Source: Acidobacteriota bacterium
Lineage (GTDB): Bacteria > Acidobacteriota > Blastocatellia > Chloracidobacteriales > Chloracidobacteriaceae
DNA: 64,000 nt
Direction: 5' to 3'
Assembly (NCBI GenBank): GCA_016208495.1
Contig: JACQXX010000043.1
Location: 1-64,000, forward strand
Under the pieces are notes generated by a model. The model searched no databases, had not been told where the DNA came from, and saw only the letters and a program-made list of their open reading frames with translations. Below are positions 53,900 through 63,032 of the stretch, in pieces (within the stretch, counting starts at the first letter, position 1; the number at the start of each line of letters is the position of its first letter). Position numbers and translations under genes: made by a program.

Positions 53900-54286
53900 A
53901 TGTCGTTTCAGTCAGTCCACAAAATGCTGGCTTTCGCGTTCCTGCTCTGCGTCGGGTTTGACCTGATGATTGCGGATGTTTTATTTCCACATTGTGTGGG
54001 ACATATCGAAGTGTGCGCTGACCAACATTCCACTCCGGCCCATCAGTCGCTGGATGAACCCGCTGCCTCCGCAACTAACCAGCCTGAGATGTATTCGGGA
54101 AACTATGTTGGGGATGACGATGCTGGCTGTGACCATTGTTGTTTTGGCTGTTGTTCACACATTACATCCACCACGGTCTTTACCTTTGCCCGACCTGATA
54201 TACCTCCGCTGGTTTTTGCTGCGGAGAGGGTTGTGCTGGGGTCTTCCCGGCTGCAGCGGTTGTTTCGCCCTCCAAAATCACTCTGA
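53900..54286 (+). CDS. Small exported Cys/His-rich protein at the head of the Czc operon
   Basis: About 128 residues from the ATG at 53900; the ATG 30 bases earlier is less likely because a signal-peptide-like helix then begins at MLAFAFLLCVGFDLMIADV. The mature part has an acidic/His segment and CDHCCFGCCSH, a probable metal site. Proteins of this size and composition are common as first genes of heavy-metal RND operons; their function is not known to me. It is followed at 236 bp by the adaptor gene, with a MITE-like element between. Confidence 0.6.
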   Translation: MSFQSVHKMLAFAFLLCVGFDLMIADVLFPHCVGHIEVCADQHSTPAHQSLDEPAASATNQPEMYSGNYVGDDDAGCDHCCFGCCSHITSTTVFTFARPDIPPLVFAAERVVLGSSRLQRLFRPPKSL

Positions 54287-54353
54287 TTCAACAGACTCTT
54301 TGACCCATACAATTGTGTTTTGTTCCCCAATTCATCGGTTCCATCAAGCAATA

Positions 54354-54459
54354 ATACCAGGGTGTCGTCGGTAGCCAGTCGTCAGTAGCTCACTTCGGTT
54401 CAGTTGATTGAACTACTTGCCTGTCTTCGGATACGAGCCTTTCATTCCCAAAATGGTAT
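54354..54459 (-). repeat. MITE-like ATACCA-type element
   Basis: ATACCAGGGTGTCGTCGG to CCCAAAATGGTAT, 106 bp, aligned with the reverse complement of 59621-59724; the inverted ends are intact. Confidence 0.7.
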
Positions 54460-54522
54460 TACTTTGAAGCGTGGAATTGTGTGAAGTTTGGGTTCCAGAC
54501 CCACATTTCAGGAGAAGGTCCC

Positions 54523-55938
54523 ATGAACGTTGAACCAGAAATTGAAGATGGCCTCCGTCCGTTTAAGACGCCGGTTTTTTTGCGACCAGCTCTCTTTATT
54601 CCCCTTTGTTTTGTATTGGTTGCCGGAATTGTCGGGTTTATCTGGCTCCGGAGCGGCAACAAAAGTGCAACTCATACCGATGACCATGCCGAATCAGAGC
54701 ATCACGAAGCGGAAGTCATACTGTCACCTGAGGCGCTCCAGGCTGCCGGAATCACAATTGAGACTGTGGATTCAAAATCAACTGCCGGGTTGATTCAGGT
54801 CACCGGATCGGTTGAGCCCAACCAACTGCAAACCCAGCAAGTTTCATCCCTTGTTTCCGGACGTCTGGATGAAGTTCTGGTGATACTCGGCAGTCGGGTC
54901 AAAACCGGCGATGTGCTCGCCAGGCTTTCGAGCCCATTGATTGCCGAAATGCACGGTAAATTGCACGAGGCTGAAACCCGGCTGGCCATTGCTCAGCGAA
55001 CCTACGAACGTGTCCAACAAGTGGAAAATCGAGTTGGCGTGCTCCAGGCACGGGCCCGGCTCGATGAAGCGTCAATCAACCTGGATCGAACCCGCAAACT
55101 GGCTGATTCTGGAATTGTCGCTGGTCGAGATTTGACGGCGGCTGAAGCGGCTTACAAAACCGCAAAAGCCGAGTTCGATTTTCAAAGCAACATCAATCTC
55201 AATCGCGAAGTCCAGGAAGCCAAAGCAGCGGTTGAAACGGCTGAAGTGGATGTCGCCCATATGCGCGACAGCCTTAAAGCCCTTGGCGCGCCAGTGGTTG
55301 GCGAACATGGTGACCACCACGAAGATACCGCGCAGGTTACGATTCATTCTCCGCTGTCGGGCATCGTCACCGAACGGCTGGTCAACGCCGGGGTTGGCGT
55401 TGATCCGGGAAAGCCGATGTTTACGATTTCGAATCTGGCTTCTGTCTGGGTCATGGCCAGTGTGCCAGTGTCACAAATTGGAAAACTCAAACCCAACGAC
55501 CCGGCGACGATTCGGACTCCCAATCCTGAAGATCAGCCGCTGACAGGTGCCATCAACTATCTTGATCCGCTCATCAATGAAAATACCCGCACGGCGTGGG
55601 TTCGAATCGAGGTCAACAACCCGAAAGAGACGTTACGGGTCGGAATGTTTGTCACCATTGAATTTAGAGTCAAACCTGACGCCAGTGCTTCCCCGCACAA
55701 TGAAGTTGTCATACCAGCACAAGCGGTCCAACAGGTCGGTAACCAGGCAATAGTGTTTCTCCCGAAAGCCGATGAAGCTGGCGCCTTTGAAGTGCGTGAA
55801 GTCGAAATCAGCGAAGAATCAAACGGGTTGGTTCGCCTTCGAACTGGACTCCAGCACGGCGAAAAAATTGTCACCCAGGGCAGTTTCACGCTGAAAACCC
55901 AGTTGCTCAAAGGTGAAATGGGTGAGCACGATCACTGA
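54523..55938 (+). CDS. czcB: CzcB-type RND periplasmic adaptor
   Basis: A 471-residue adaptor; AGGAGAAGG lies just before the ATG at 54523, so the longer GTG-start frame is rejected. One membrane anchor (~22-42), then a His-rich stretch (THTDDHAESEHHEAE, ~48-62), a barrel-sandwich domain (VSSLVSGRLDEVLVILGSRV, ... IHSPLSGIVTERLVNAGVGV), a helical hairpin (~130-245) with HGDHHED inside, and a C-terminal beta-barrel/MPD. It links the RND pump to an outer-membrane channel and probably loads metal. The czcA gene follows after 213 bp of repeats. Confidence 0.88.
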   Translation: MNVEPEIEDGLRPFKTPVFLRPALFIPLCFVLVAGIVGFIWLRSGNKSATHTDDHAESEHHEAEVILSPEALQAAGITIETVDSKSTAGLIQVTGSVEPNQLQTQQVSSLVSGRLDEVLVILGSRVKTGDVLARLSSPLIAEMHGKLHEAETRLAIAQRTYERVQQVENRVGVLQARARLDEASINLDRTRKLADSGIVAGRDLTAAEAAYKTAKAEFDFQSNINLNREVQEAKAAVETAEVDVAHMRDSLKALGAPVVGEHGDHHEDTAQVTIHSPLSGIVTERLVNAGVGVDPGKPMFTISNLASVWVMASVPVSQIGKLKPNDPATIRTPNPEDQPLTGAINYLDPLINENTRTAWVRIEVNNPKETLRVGMFVTIEFRVKPDASASPHNEVVIPAQAVQQVGNQAIVFLPKADEAGAFEVREVEISEESNGLVRLRTGLQHGEKIVTQGSFTLKTQLLKGEMGEHDH

Positions 55939-56145
55939 GGGTTCAGGGTTCAGGGTTCAGGGTTTAAGGCTTCTGAAAGGATGAAGCATGAAAAAAGTAT
56001 CATATTACCTTGTCAGGGTTTTCGCTGCGTAGCAGTGGTTGAGTTGAGGCAGGTCGTTTACGGCCTGTTGCAAAATAAAAAAGCCCAAAAATTCCAAACC
56101 CCGAATCCCGAACCCTGAACCCTGAACCCCGAACCCCGAACCCTA
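55938..56145. repeat. Inverted GGGTTCA array pair between czcB and czcA
   Basis: GGGTTCA units start at the last base of the czcB stop codon (55938-55964); inverted CCC(C/T)GAA units fill 56097-56144, ending 7 bp before the czcA ATG. In between lies the segment at 56035-56064 (TGGTTGAGTTGAGGCAGG...), also present at 6169-6198. Confidence 0.88.
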
Positions 56146-56151
56146 AGAATT

Positions 56152-59100
56152 ATGATCAACACCATTATTCGATTTTCAGTCACTCACCGCCTGCTGATTT
56201 GGTTGGTGGTGCTTCTGCTGGTCGGCGGCGGATGGTACAGCTTTCGTCGGTTGCCGATTGATGCCGTGCCGGATGTAACCAACGTCCAGGTTCAAATTTT
56301 GACGGCGGCGCCGGCCCTGTCGCCACTCGAAGTCGAACGGCAAATTACATTCCCGGTTGAAATTACCATGACCGGTTTGCCGGATGTCGAAGAAATTCGC
56401 TCGGTCTCAAAATTTGGGTTGTCGGCGGTGACGGTCGTCTTTCACGACGGTGTCAATATTTACTTTGCCCGCCAACTGGTTTCAGAACGGCTGGCCCAGG
56501 CTCGCGAACAGATTCCACCAAACCTCGGTTCGCCGGAACTGGGCCCCATCACCACCGGCCTTGGCGAAGTGTATCAATATGAATTAAAAGCTGATCCAGG
56601 CAGCGATTATGACCCGACTTCGCTCCGAACGGTCCAGGATTGGATTGTTCGCCGCCAGTTGCTTGGCGTGCCAGGCATCACCGAAGTCAACAGCTTCGGC
56701 GGGTTGGAAAAGCAATATCAGGTGCAGGTTGATCCGACCAAACTTCACGGTCTTGGGTTGACGCTACGTGATGTTTTGGACGCGGTGGCCCGGAACAATG
56801 CCAATGTCGGCGGTGCCTATATCGAACATGGCGCGGAACAATATGTCATGCGGGGAATTGGATTAGTAAACAATTCAGCGGATATCGCGGAAATCGTGAT
56901 CAAGACCGGCCCCGAAGGCATCCCTATTTTTGTTCGAGACGTGGCCACGGTTGTCACGGGCGCCGTGGTTCGGCAGGGAGCGGTAACGGCTGACGGAGAA
57001 GGTGAAATCGTGTGCGGCATCACCTTGATGCTCAAAGGCGCCAATTCTCGAACCGTGGTCGAAGGTGTCAAAAACAAAGTGGAGCAGGTGAAAAAATCAC
57101 TTCCCGAAGGCGTGTCCCTGATTCCCTTTTATGACCGGACGGAACTGGTGAACCGGACCCTGCGAACGGTCATCACCAATCTGGTCGAAGGCGCGCTGAT
57201 TGTGATCCTGGTTCTGATTGTCCTCCTTGGAAACTGGCGTGGCGCCGTGCTGGTGGCGACTGTCATTCCGCTTTCGATGCTCTTTGCGGCCATTGGTATG
57301 AATGTATTCGGAGTTTCCGGAAATTTGATGAGCCTGGGTGCGATTGATTTTGGGCTGGTTGTGGATGGTGCGGTGATCATGGTTGAAAACGCCATTCGAC
57401 GTATTGGCGAACGACAACACCAGCTTGGTCGGACGCTTTCAAAAGAGGAGCTCAAAGAAACAATTTGCTCGGCGGCGGCGGAAGTCCGCAAGGCGACGAT
57501 GTATGGTGAATTGATTATTGCCGTGGTGTATTTGCCGATTCTCAGTCTGACCGGAATCGAAGGGAAAATGTTCCGCCCCATGGCGATGACCGTCATTTTT
57601 GCTTTGGCCGGTGCGATGATTCTGTCGTTGACCTTTGTTCCGGCTGCCATGACACTGGTGTTTCGCGGCCCGGTTTCCGAGCGCGAAAGCGGGTTGATTG
57701 CTCTGGTGAAACGTCTGTATCACCCGACATTGGCCTGGGTATTGCAGTTCCGGTCGCAAACGCTCGCGGTGACAACCGGGCTGGTCGTGATTGCAGCGGT
57801 GGTTTTTCCATTGCTTGGAGCGGAATTCATTCCACGGCTGGATGAAGGTTCGCTGGCGATTCAGATACAGCAGCTTCCAAGCGTGTCTTTGACCCAATCC
57901 ATCAAAACCACGACCGAGGTCGAGCGTGTGCTCAAAACGTTTCCTGAAGTGACGCGCGTCGTGTCAAAAACCGGTCGCGCTGAAGTTGCCACTGACCCGA
58001 TGAGCATTGATTTCAGTGACCTGTATGTTGGACTTAAACCACCTTCGGAGTGGACCAGCGCCAAAACACGCGAAGCCCTGGTTTCCAAAATGGCGGCGGC
58101 ACTCGAAAGCAAGGTGCCCAATGCCCAATTCAGTTTTTCTCAGCCGATTGAATTGCGTGTCTCCGAATTGATCTCCGGCGTGCGGTCGGATGTGGCCATC
58201 AAGTTGTTTGGTGATGACCTGGAAATCCTCAAGATCAAAGCTGATGAAATCGCTCGTGTTGTAAGTCGCATCCCTGGGGCGGCGGATGTCAAAGTCGAAG
58301 CAACTGCCGGGCTGCCGCAATTACAAATCATTCCCAATCGTCGGGAAATTGCCCGCCAGGGCATCAACGTTGAGGATGTCAACACGCTGGTTGAATCCAT
58401 CGTGGCCGGGAAAGAAGCCGGAGTCGTCTATGAAGGCGAACAGCGGTTTGGACTCGTCGTCAGGCTGGATGCCGCCGTCGGGCGCGACATTGATTCAATT
58501 AAAAATCTGCAAGTGACAGCCCCAAACGGTGCTCGTATTCGCCTGGCCGAACTGGCAACCGTGACCGTGGTTGAAGGCCCAGCCCAAATTTCACGCGAAG
58601 ACACCCACCGCCGGATTAGCGTTGAACTCAACATTCGGGGACGCGATATCGCACGTTTCGTCGCCCAGGCCCAGGCTGAACTTGATCGAAAAACTCAGCT
58701 TCCAGCCGGGTACTATGTGACCTGGGGCGGGCAATTTGAAAATTTGCAGCAGGCGTCCGAGCGATTGCTGATTGTGGTGCCAATCGCCATGTTTTTGATT
58801 CTTATCTTGTTGTTTGCCTCGTTTGGTTCGGTTTGGCAGGCGGTATTGATTTACACCGGAATTCCTTTTGCCGCCGTGGGCGGGGTGGTGGCGCTGTGGT
58901 TGCGTGGAATGCCCTTTTCAATCTCAGCCGGGGTCGGCTTTATTGCGCTTTTCGGAGTTGCCGTGTTGAACGGTCTGGTACTGGTCAGCGCCATCAATCA
59001 GCTTCAGAAATCGGGACGGACACTGATTCAGGCCGTTCGGGAAGGTGCCGCCTCACGCCTGCGACCAGTGATGATGACCGCGCTTGTGGCCAGCCTTGGA

Positions 59101-59238
59101 TTTTTACCAATGGCGCTGGCCACTTCTGCCGGCGCCGAAGTCCAGCGTCCGCTCGCCACCGTGGTGATTGGGGGGCTGATCACGTCTACGTTATTGACCC
59201 TGGTGGTTTTACCGATGCTCTATGGATGGAAAAAATAG
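56152..59238 (+). CDS. czcA: CzcA-type heavy-metal RND efflux pump
   Basis: A 1028-residue inner-membrane proton-driven pump of the HME-RND family. Typical segments: VPDVTNVQVQILTAAPALSP near the N-terminus, DFGLVVDGAVIMVENAIRR in TM4 (acidic proton-relay residues), periplasmic pore region and a second set of six helices after ~850. The family exports Co, Zn, Cd, or Ni/Cu depending on subgroup. The CzcB-type adaptor is upstream, but no CzcC outer-membrane factor is present nearby. The gene has no Shine-Dalgarno; a heptamer array occupies its leader. Confidence 0.93.
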   Translation: MINTIIRFSVTHRLLIWLVVLLLVGGGWYSFRRLPIDAVPDVTNVQVQILTAAPALSPLEVERQITFPVEITMTGLPDVEEIRSVSKFGLSAVTVVFHDGVNIYFARQLVSERLAQAREQIPPNLGSPELGPITTGLGEVYQYELKADPGSDYDPTSLRTVQDWIVRRQLLGVPGITEVNSFGGLEKQYQVQVDPTKLHGLGLTLRDVLDAVARNNANVGGAYIEHGAEQYVMRGIGLVNNSADIAEIVIKTGPEGIPIFVRDVATVVTGAVVRQGAVTADGEGEIVCGITLMLKGANSRTVVEGVKNKVEQVKKSLPEGVSLIPFYDRTELVNRTLRTVITNLVEGALIVILVLIVLLGNWRGAVLVATVIPLSMLFAAIGMNVFGVSGNLMSLGAIDFGLVVDGAVIMVENAIRRIGERQHQLGRTLSKEELKETICSAAAEVRKATMYGELIIAVVYLPILSLTGIEGKMFRPMAMTVIFALAGAMILSLTFVPAAMTLVFRGPVSERESGLIALVKRLYHPTLAWVLQFRSQTLAVTTGLVVIAAVVFPLLGAEFIPRLDEGSLAIQIQQLPSVSLTQSIKTTTEVERVLKTFPEVTRVVSKTGRAEVATDPMSIDFSDLYVGLKPPSEWTSAKTREALVSKMAAALESKVPNAQFSFSQPIELRVSELISGVRSDVAIKLFGDDLEILKIKADEIARVVSRIPGAADVKVEATAGLPQLQIIPNRREIARQGINVEDVNTLVESIVAGKEAGVVYEGEQRFGLVVRLDAAVGRDIDSIKNLQVTAPNGARIRLAELATVTVVEGPAQISREDTHRRISVELNIRGRDIARFVAQAQAELDRKTQLPAGYYVTWGGQFENLQQASERLLIVVPIAMFLILILLFASFGSVWQAVLIYTGIPFAAVGGVVALWLRGMPFSISAGVGFIALFGVAVLNGLVLVSAINQLQKSGRTLIQAVREGAASRLRPVMMTALVASLGFLPMALATSAGAEVQRPLATVVIGGLITSTLLTLVVLPMLYGWKK

Positions 59239-59506
59239 GGTTCAGGGTGTTCGACAGTATTTTCTTTTGTTCTTTTGAAACTGGGTGTCCTGATGGTCAT
59301 GAACACCAGGATAAGGGAACACCGTCCGATCTGGACAACGAGACAAGGCAACACAGTGAATCGCTTTATTTCCCTGCTCCCAACTGGAGGTGATTCAAAC
59401 CTGTACCGCCTGGGCCGTGTCACCTTGTCTTGATCCCTCCTTCTCGTTGTCCCAAATGTACTCAACTTTCCGTACCCTGGCGCTTATGCTGAGTACAAGT
59501 CCTCAT
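59239..59506. other. Intergenic region after czcA, no gene
   Basis: A short GGGTTCAGGG stretch follows the czcA stop codon directly. Nothing else is recognised before the inverted-repeat elements that start at 59507. Confidence 0.5.
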
Positions 59507-59619
59507 AAGTACCTTGTCATAAGTTTCCTGAGATATTGGGTTTGGTAAGTGTTTGATTCTTTTCGTGTCGTTCGTGTGTTTCGTGGTTAAAATGTCTGGA
59601 AATTTTCGGTAAGGTACTT
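59507..59619 (+). repeat. 113-bp element with AAGTACCTT ends, left copy
   Basis: Begins AAGTACCTTGTCATAAG and ends TCGGTAAGGTACTT; the 9-base ends are inverted repeats. Its reverse complement recurs at 59725-59838. Confidence 0.8.
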
Positions 59620-59620
59620 A

Positions 59621-59724
59621 ATACCATTTTGGAATGAAGTGATCGTATTAGAGAACAGTCAAGTAATTTAATCAATTGAAGTTAGTGAACTACTGACTAC
59701 GATCTACTGACTACAAACTGGTAT
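59621..59724 (+). repeat. 104-bp MITE-like element (ATACCA ends), reference copy
   Basis: ATACCATTTTGGAATGAAG to CTACAAACTGGTAT; lies exactly between the two inverted copies of the 113-bp element. Other copies: 419-522, 391-577 (split), 20736-20835, 52307-52411, 54354-54459. Confidence 0.85.
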
Positions 59725-59838
59725 AAGTACCTTACCGAAAATTTCCAGACATTTTAACCACGGAAACCACGGAAACCACGGAAAAAAATCAAGCACTTAC
59801 CAAATCCAATATCTCAGGAAATTTATGACAAGGTACTT
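59725..59838 (-). repeat. 114-bp element with AAGTACCTT ends, right copy
   Basis: Near-perfect reverse complement of 59507-59619; the main difference is a run of GTTTCCGTG-type nonamers where the left copy has TTCGTGTCGTTCGTG. Confidence 0.8.
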
Positions 59839-59887
59839 AAAAGGGGGATGAAATTCGATCACTCGCTGGCAGAAACATTGGTTTTCG

Positions 59888-59962
59888 CCCGGATGGGCGC
59901 CGAAGATCCGGTGGTGTGCCCAAAGCGGCAAACCACCGGCTATTTTCCGGCGCCCATTCGGG
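59888..59962. repeat. 75-bp imperfect palindrome, GC-rich
   Basis: CCCGGATGGGCGCCG mirrors CGGCGCCCATTCGGG, and inside CCGGTGGT mirrors ACCACCGG, giving a long stem around GTGCCCAAAGCGGCA. REP-like or terminator structure, noncoding. Confidence 0.7.
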
Positions 59963-60081
59963 TGGGAGGTGTCTAGCCCAGGCGACCTTTCCGCAACGGA
60001 GATGAAATTTATTGTGTTTTCACCCTGCTTTCCTACAATAGGCACTCCGTTTCGATTACCCCATTTTTCACAAGGATCTCT

Positions 60082-61380
60082 GTGCCGATTACCCCTTCTA
60101 CCTTTGTCCATCAAGGGAATATGCGTCTCGGTGAGTTACGCCAGTTGCTGGCGGCTTTGGAATCATCGTTTTCAAAGCATCACCAAAACCTGCAGGAGCT
60201 TGAAGCCTCGCGCAACCGGGCGCTCGACCAATTGACGCTGGTAAATTTGCCTGATCTGAGCCAGGAAGCGTTCAATAATGTGCGGACCTTTACCGGCTAC
60301 GGCCAGTTCCACGTTCGCAACCCGCTGGCCAGAATTGATGAGGAGCGGCGTACCCTCACCCAAACCATTGCCCAGATTGAAGGCGACCCACGGTTTCAGC
60401 GCGCCGATGAATTGATCAATCCAACGTCGGGCGAACTGATCCTGAAAACTGAAGCGTTTCGCCGTCAATGCCAGCCGGTGTTTGATGCGGCACACCGGTA
60501 TGAAGCCTTGCCGCACTTTTTGATCCTGATCGAACGCAACTATGGCACTGACGAATACCCGCTCCGGCCCTGGAATCTGGATTATTACCTCGATTGGAAA
60601 CATGCGGATGAAATCGTCGAACAGTTGGGCAAGGAAAACTTCGATTTCTGCCGCCATGATTATGTGCATTTGCGACAGGCCCGCGACGAAATGAACCGTG
60701 AATTGCAAATCCTGGAACAGGAAATCGCCGCCGTTCATCAACTGGTCGAGCACCATCGCCAGGCAAGGTACCGGCTGGCGAATCTTCCAGAGCTGATCCT
60801 GCAGGAAAGCCGGCTGGCTCTGCGCGAACACCTGGCGTTTGTGGACCGTGATCAATTGTTTTCCTGGGCTCAGGGCGACCGCAGCCGTGAAGCGCTGATC
60901 AAAATGCTGCACGGCGTCGAAAAGAAAAATGACTATGTGAAACAAATGGCCAACCATCAATTCGTGTATGAACGCGAAATGCTCCAAACCGCCATTGCCA
61001 GGCTGGAAAAGAAAATCGCCAAATTTTCACGCCCGAAATATGCCGGGATGGGCGCCATTATTTCGGATCAGGAAGCCGCCGCCTGGCTGGCTGACCCACG
61101 ACAGAAGCTTGGGGAACGCCGCGACCGGTTCTGGAAAAATTATGATCGGGTCATCGTGTTTCAGGAATATGACCGGTATGACTATGGTCGCGACCTGCTC
61201 TGGTGGGATGTGATGACGGATGGCCGGGTTGATGGGTCGTTTATTCCCGAAGTTCGCGAATATTACACTTCCCATCCGGGCTACGATCCACATTCCAGGG
61301 ATTATCACCACGCTGGACGCACTCTTTCGAGTTATGACAGTTCATACCCTGGCGATACCAGTTTTGTGGAGATTTCATAA
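60082..61380 (+). CDS. Unknown helical protein, coupled to glycosyltransferase
   Basis: Family not recognised. 432 residues with a GTG start (AAGGA 5-6 bases upstream); an ATG at 60121 is an alternative. Mostly charged helices with coiled-coil character (~25-60, ~205-250, ~285-330), no membrane segment or known motif; the C-terminal ~70 residues are rich in Asp, Tyr and His (EYDRYDYGRDLLWWDVM). The stop codon overlaps the next start by one base (TAATG), so it is coupled to the glycosyltransferase gene and may act on the same pathway. Confidence 0.6.
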   Translation: MPITPSTFVHQGNMRLGELRQLLAALESSFSKHHQNLQELEASRNRALDQLTLVNLPDLSQEAFNNVRTFTGYGQFHVRNPLARIDEERRTLTQTIAQIEGDPRFQRADELINPTSGELILKTEAFRRQCQPVFDAAHRYEALPHFLILIERNYGTDEYPLRPWNLDYYLDWKHADEIVEQLGKENFDFCRHDYVHLRQARDEMNRELQILEQEIAAVHQLVEHHRQARYRLANLPELILQESRLALREHLAFVDRDQLFSWAQGDRSREALIKMLHGVEKKNDYVKQMANHQFVYEREMLQTAIARLEKKIAKFSRPKYAGMGAIISDQEAAAWLADPRQKLGERRDRFWKNYDRVIVFQEYDRYDYGRDLLWWDVMTDGRVDGSFIPEVREYYTSHPGYDPHSRDYHHAGRTLSSYDSSYPGDTSFVEIS

Positions 61381-63032
61381 TGCGCCGATTGACGATTGTG
61401 GCCTATGCGGTGAACGGTTCCGGGCTTGGCCATTTGACCCGTGTGACAGCCATTTTGCGCTGGGTTCGGCGATTGGGAAAACTGGTCGGTGTGCAACCAG
61501 ATATCTACATTCTAACCTCCTCCGAAGCCTCAGCCCTGGCGTTTGAAGAAGGATTCGCGGCCTTTAAGATTCCCAGTAAAACAGCAATTCGGCTGACCAA
61601 TATTCAAAAAGAAGATTACCTGCGGCTGGCCAAACAATGGATCTGGCATAGTTTGGGATTGCTGCGGCCCGACATTTTGCTGGTTGATACATTTCCCGGC
61701 GGTTCGTTCGGAGAGCTGTTTCACGCCCTTGATGGAACCGGCGCAAAGGTGTTTATTCACCGGGCCATGAAGGACGTGTTTTCGCAACAGGAAGTCTTTC
61801 AGGCGATGCTCCCACTCTATGATCGAATTTTGGTTCCGGAAGAACCGGGCCAGATGCGAAGTGAACTTTCGTCACGGCTGGCAGCTCGAACCCGATACCT
61901 GGGGCCGATTTTATTACGTGATCGGGTGGAACTCCATTCGCGGGCAAAGGCCCGGCACCGGTTGGGAATTCCAGAAAACTCACATGGCGTCTGGGTCAGT
62001 GCCGGTGGCGGTGGTGATCCAAAAGCGGCTCAGGTATTGCAACGGCTGGTTGAATCACTTCGAAGCGAACCGAATGTGCATCTGGTGATTGGGGCGGGCC
62101 CGTTGTTTCGCGGAGAGCCGATTCGTGGCGCAAACATTACCTGGGTGACCGAATTTAACGCCGCGCTTGATTTTCCGGGTCTGGATTGTGCGTTTTCGGC
62201 GGCTGGGTTTAATTCCTACCACGAACTGCTCCACGCCGGCGTCCCGACAGCTTTTTTTGGTCAGGAAAAAATTGCCGACGAACAATCCCGCCGGGTTGAG
62301 CGAGCGGTCAAAGCCGGTGCCGCCCAGCTCTTAAAACTTGATGCTGGTGGAATTCCAGAACCTTCATCTATTGTAGAGACCCTGACCTGGTTTCGGGATC
62401 CGGAAAATCGTCAGGCGCTGGCGATTGCCGCCAGTGAATTTGTCCCCCGCAATTGGGCCCGGGAAGCCGCATTTGAAGTCCTGGCCACGCAACTCCCGAA
62501 ATCGCAGTTGGAAGAGGCGCTTGAACTTGGGACGCCGGAATTTTTCTGCCAGCTTGACCGATGGGAACTCGACTTTGATCTGGTTCAGGAAGTGCTCAAA
62601 GAACTTGGACCAGACTCGGAAGTTGACGGAAGCGAGCGGCGGGAATTGTTTTTCGAATTGATTGACAATGCCGGCGCCCGTCCCGAAACAACCGCCCGAC
62701 ACTTTCTGGCGCTCGCCAAACGCATGCCGAAACTCACCGATGAAGCGGGCGCGGAAGAGCGCATTGCCCTCGCAATTCAGGTCATCCAGCGGCTCAATTT
62801 GTTTGATGATGATCGTGGCGCGACAGCTTTTTTGCGACTGCTCCCAACTGAACGCCAGCCGCAGGCCAATCAATTTGCCGACCAGCTTGCCCTTTTTCTC
62901 GAATCGTTACACGCTGCCGGAGAATCACTCTGGCGCGGAATGGCCATCCTGAGCCGGTACCAGGACCAGTTGCCAGCCGGAAGCTCATTTTTGTCAGTTC
63001 TGGAAGCTGCCCGAAAAGAAGTTGAGAAGTAG
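61380..63032 (+). CDS. MurG-like glycosyltransferase (predicted)
   Basis: A 550-residue protein. The N-terminal ~370 residues have a GT-B glycosyltransferase outline like MurG/UGT and COG4671: AVNGSGLGHLTRVTAILRW (N-terminal glycine-rich loop with His), LLVDTFPGGSFGEL, VSAGGGGDPKAAQ, and the donor-site region CAFSAAGFNSYHELLHAGVP with FFGQEKIADEQ. The C-terminal ~170 residues are helical and unusual for the family. The acceptor and sugar are unknown. It is translationally coupled to the unknown gene upstream; a radical SAM gene follows after a repeat. Confidence 0.78.
   Translation: MRRLTIVAYAVNGSGLGHLTRVTAILRWVRRLGKLVGVQPDIYILTSSEASALAFEEGFAAFKIPSKTAIRLTNIQKEDYLRLAKQWIWHSLGLLRPDILLVDTFPGGSFGELFHALDGTGAKVFIHRAMKDVFSQQEVFQAMLPLYDRILVPEEPGQMRSELSSRLAARTRYLGPILLRDRVELHSRAKARHRLGIPENSHGVWVSAGGGGDPKAAQVLQRLVESLRSEPNVHLVIGAGPLFRGEPIRGANITWVTEFNAALDFPGLDCAFSAAGFNSYHELLHAGVPTAFFGQEKIADEQSRRVERAVKAGAAQLLKLDAGGIPEPSSIVETLTWFRDPENRQALAIAASEFVPRNWAREAAFEVLATQLPKSQLEEALELGTPEFFCQLDRWELDFDLVQEVLKELGPDSEVDGSERRELFFELIDNAGARPETTARHFLALAKRMPKLTDEAGAEERIALAIQVIQRLNLFDDDRGATAFLRLLPTERQPQANQFADQLALFLESLHAAGESLWRGMAILSRYQDQLPAGSSFLSVLEAARKEVEK

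Noticed and set aside
60172-60987. 271-residue frame on the minus strand
   Set aside because: Lies wholly opposite the coupled plus-strand gene 60082-61380 and lacks a ribosome binding site.
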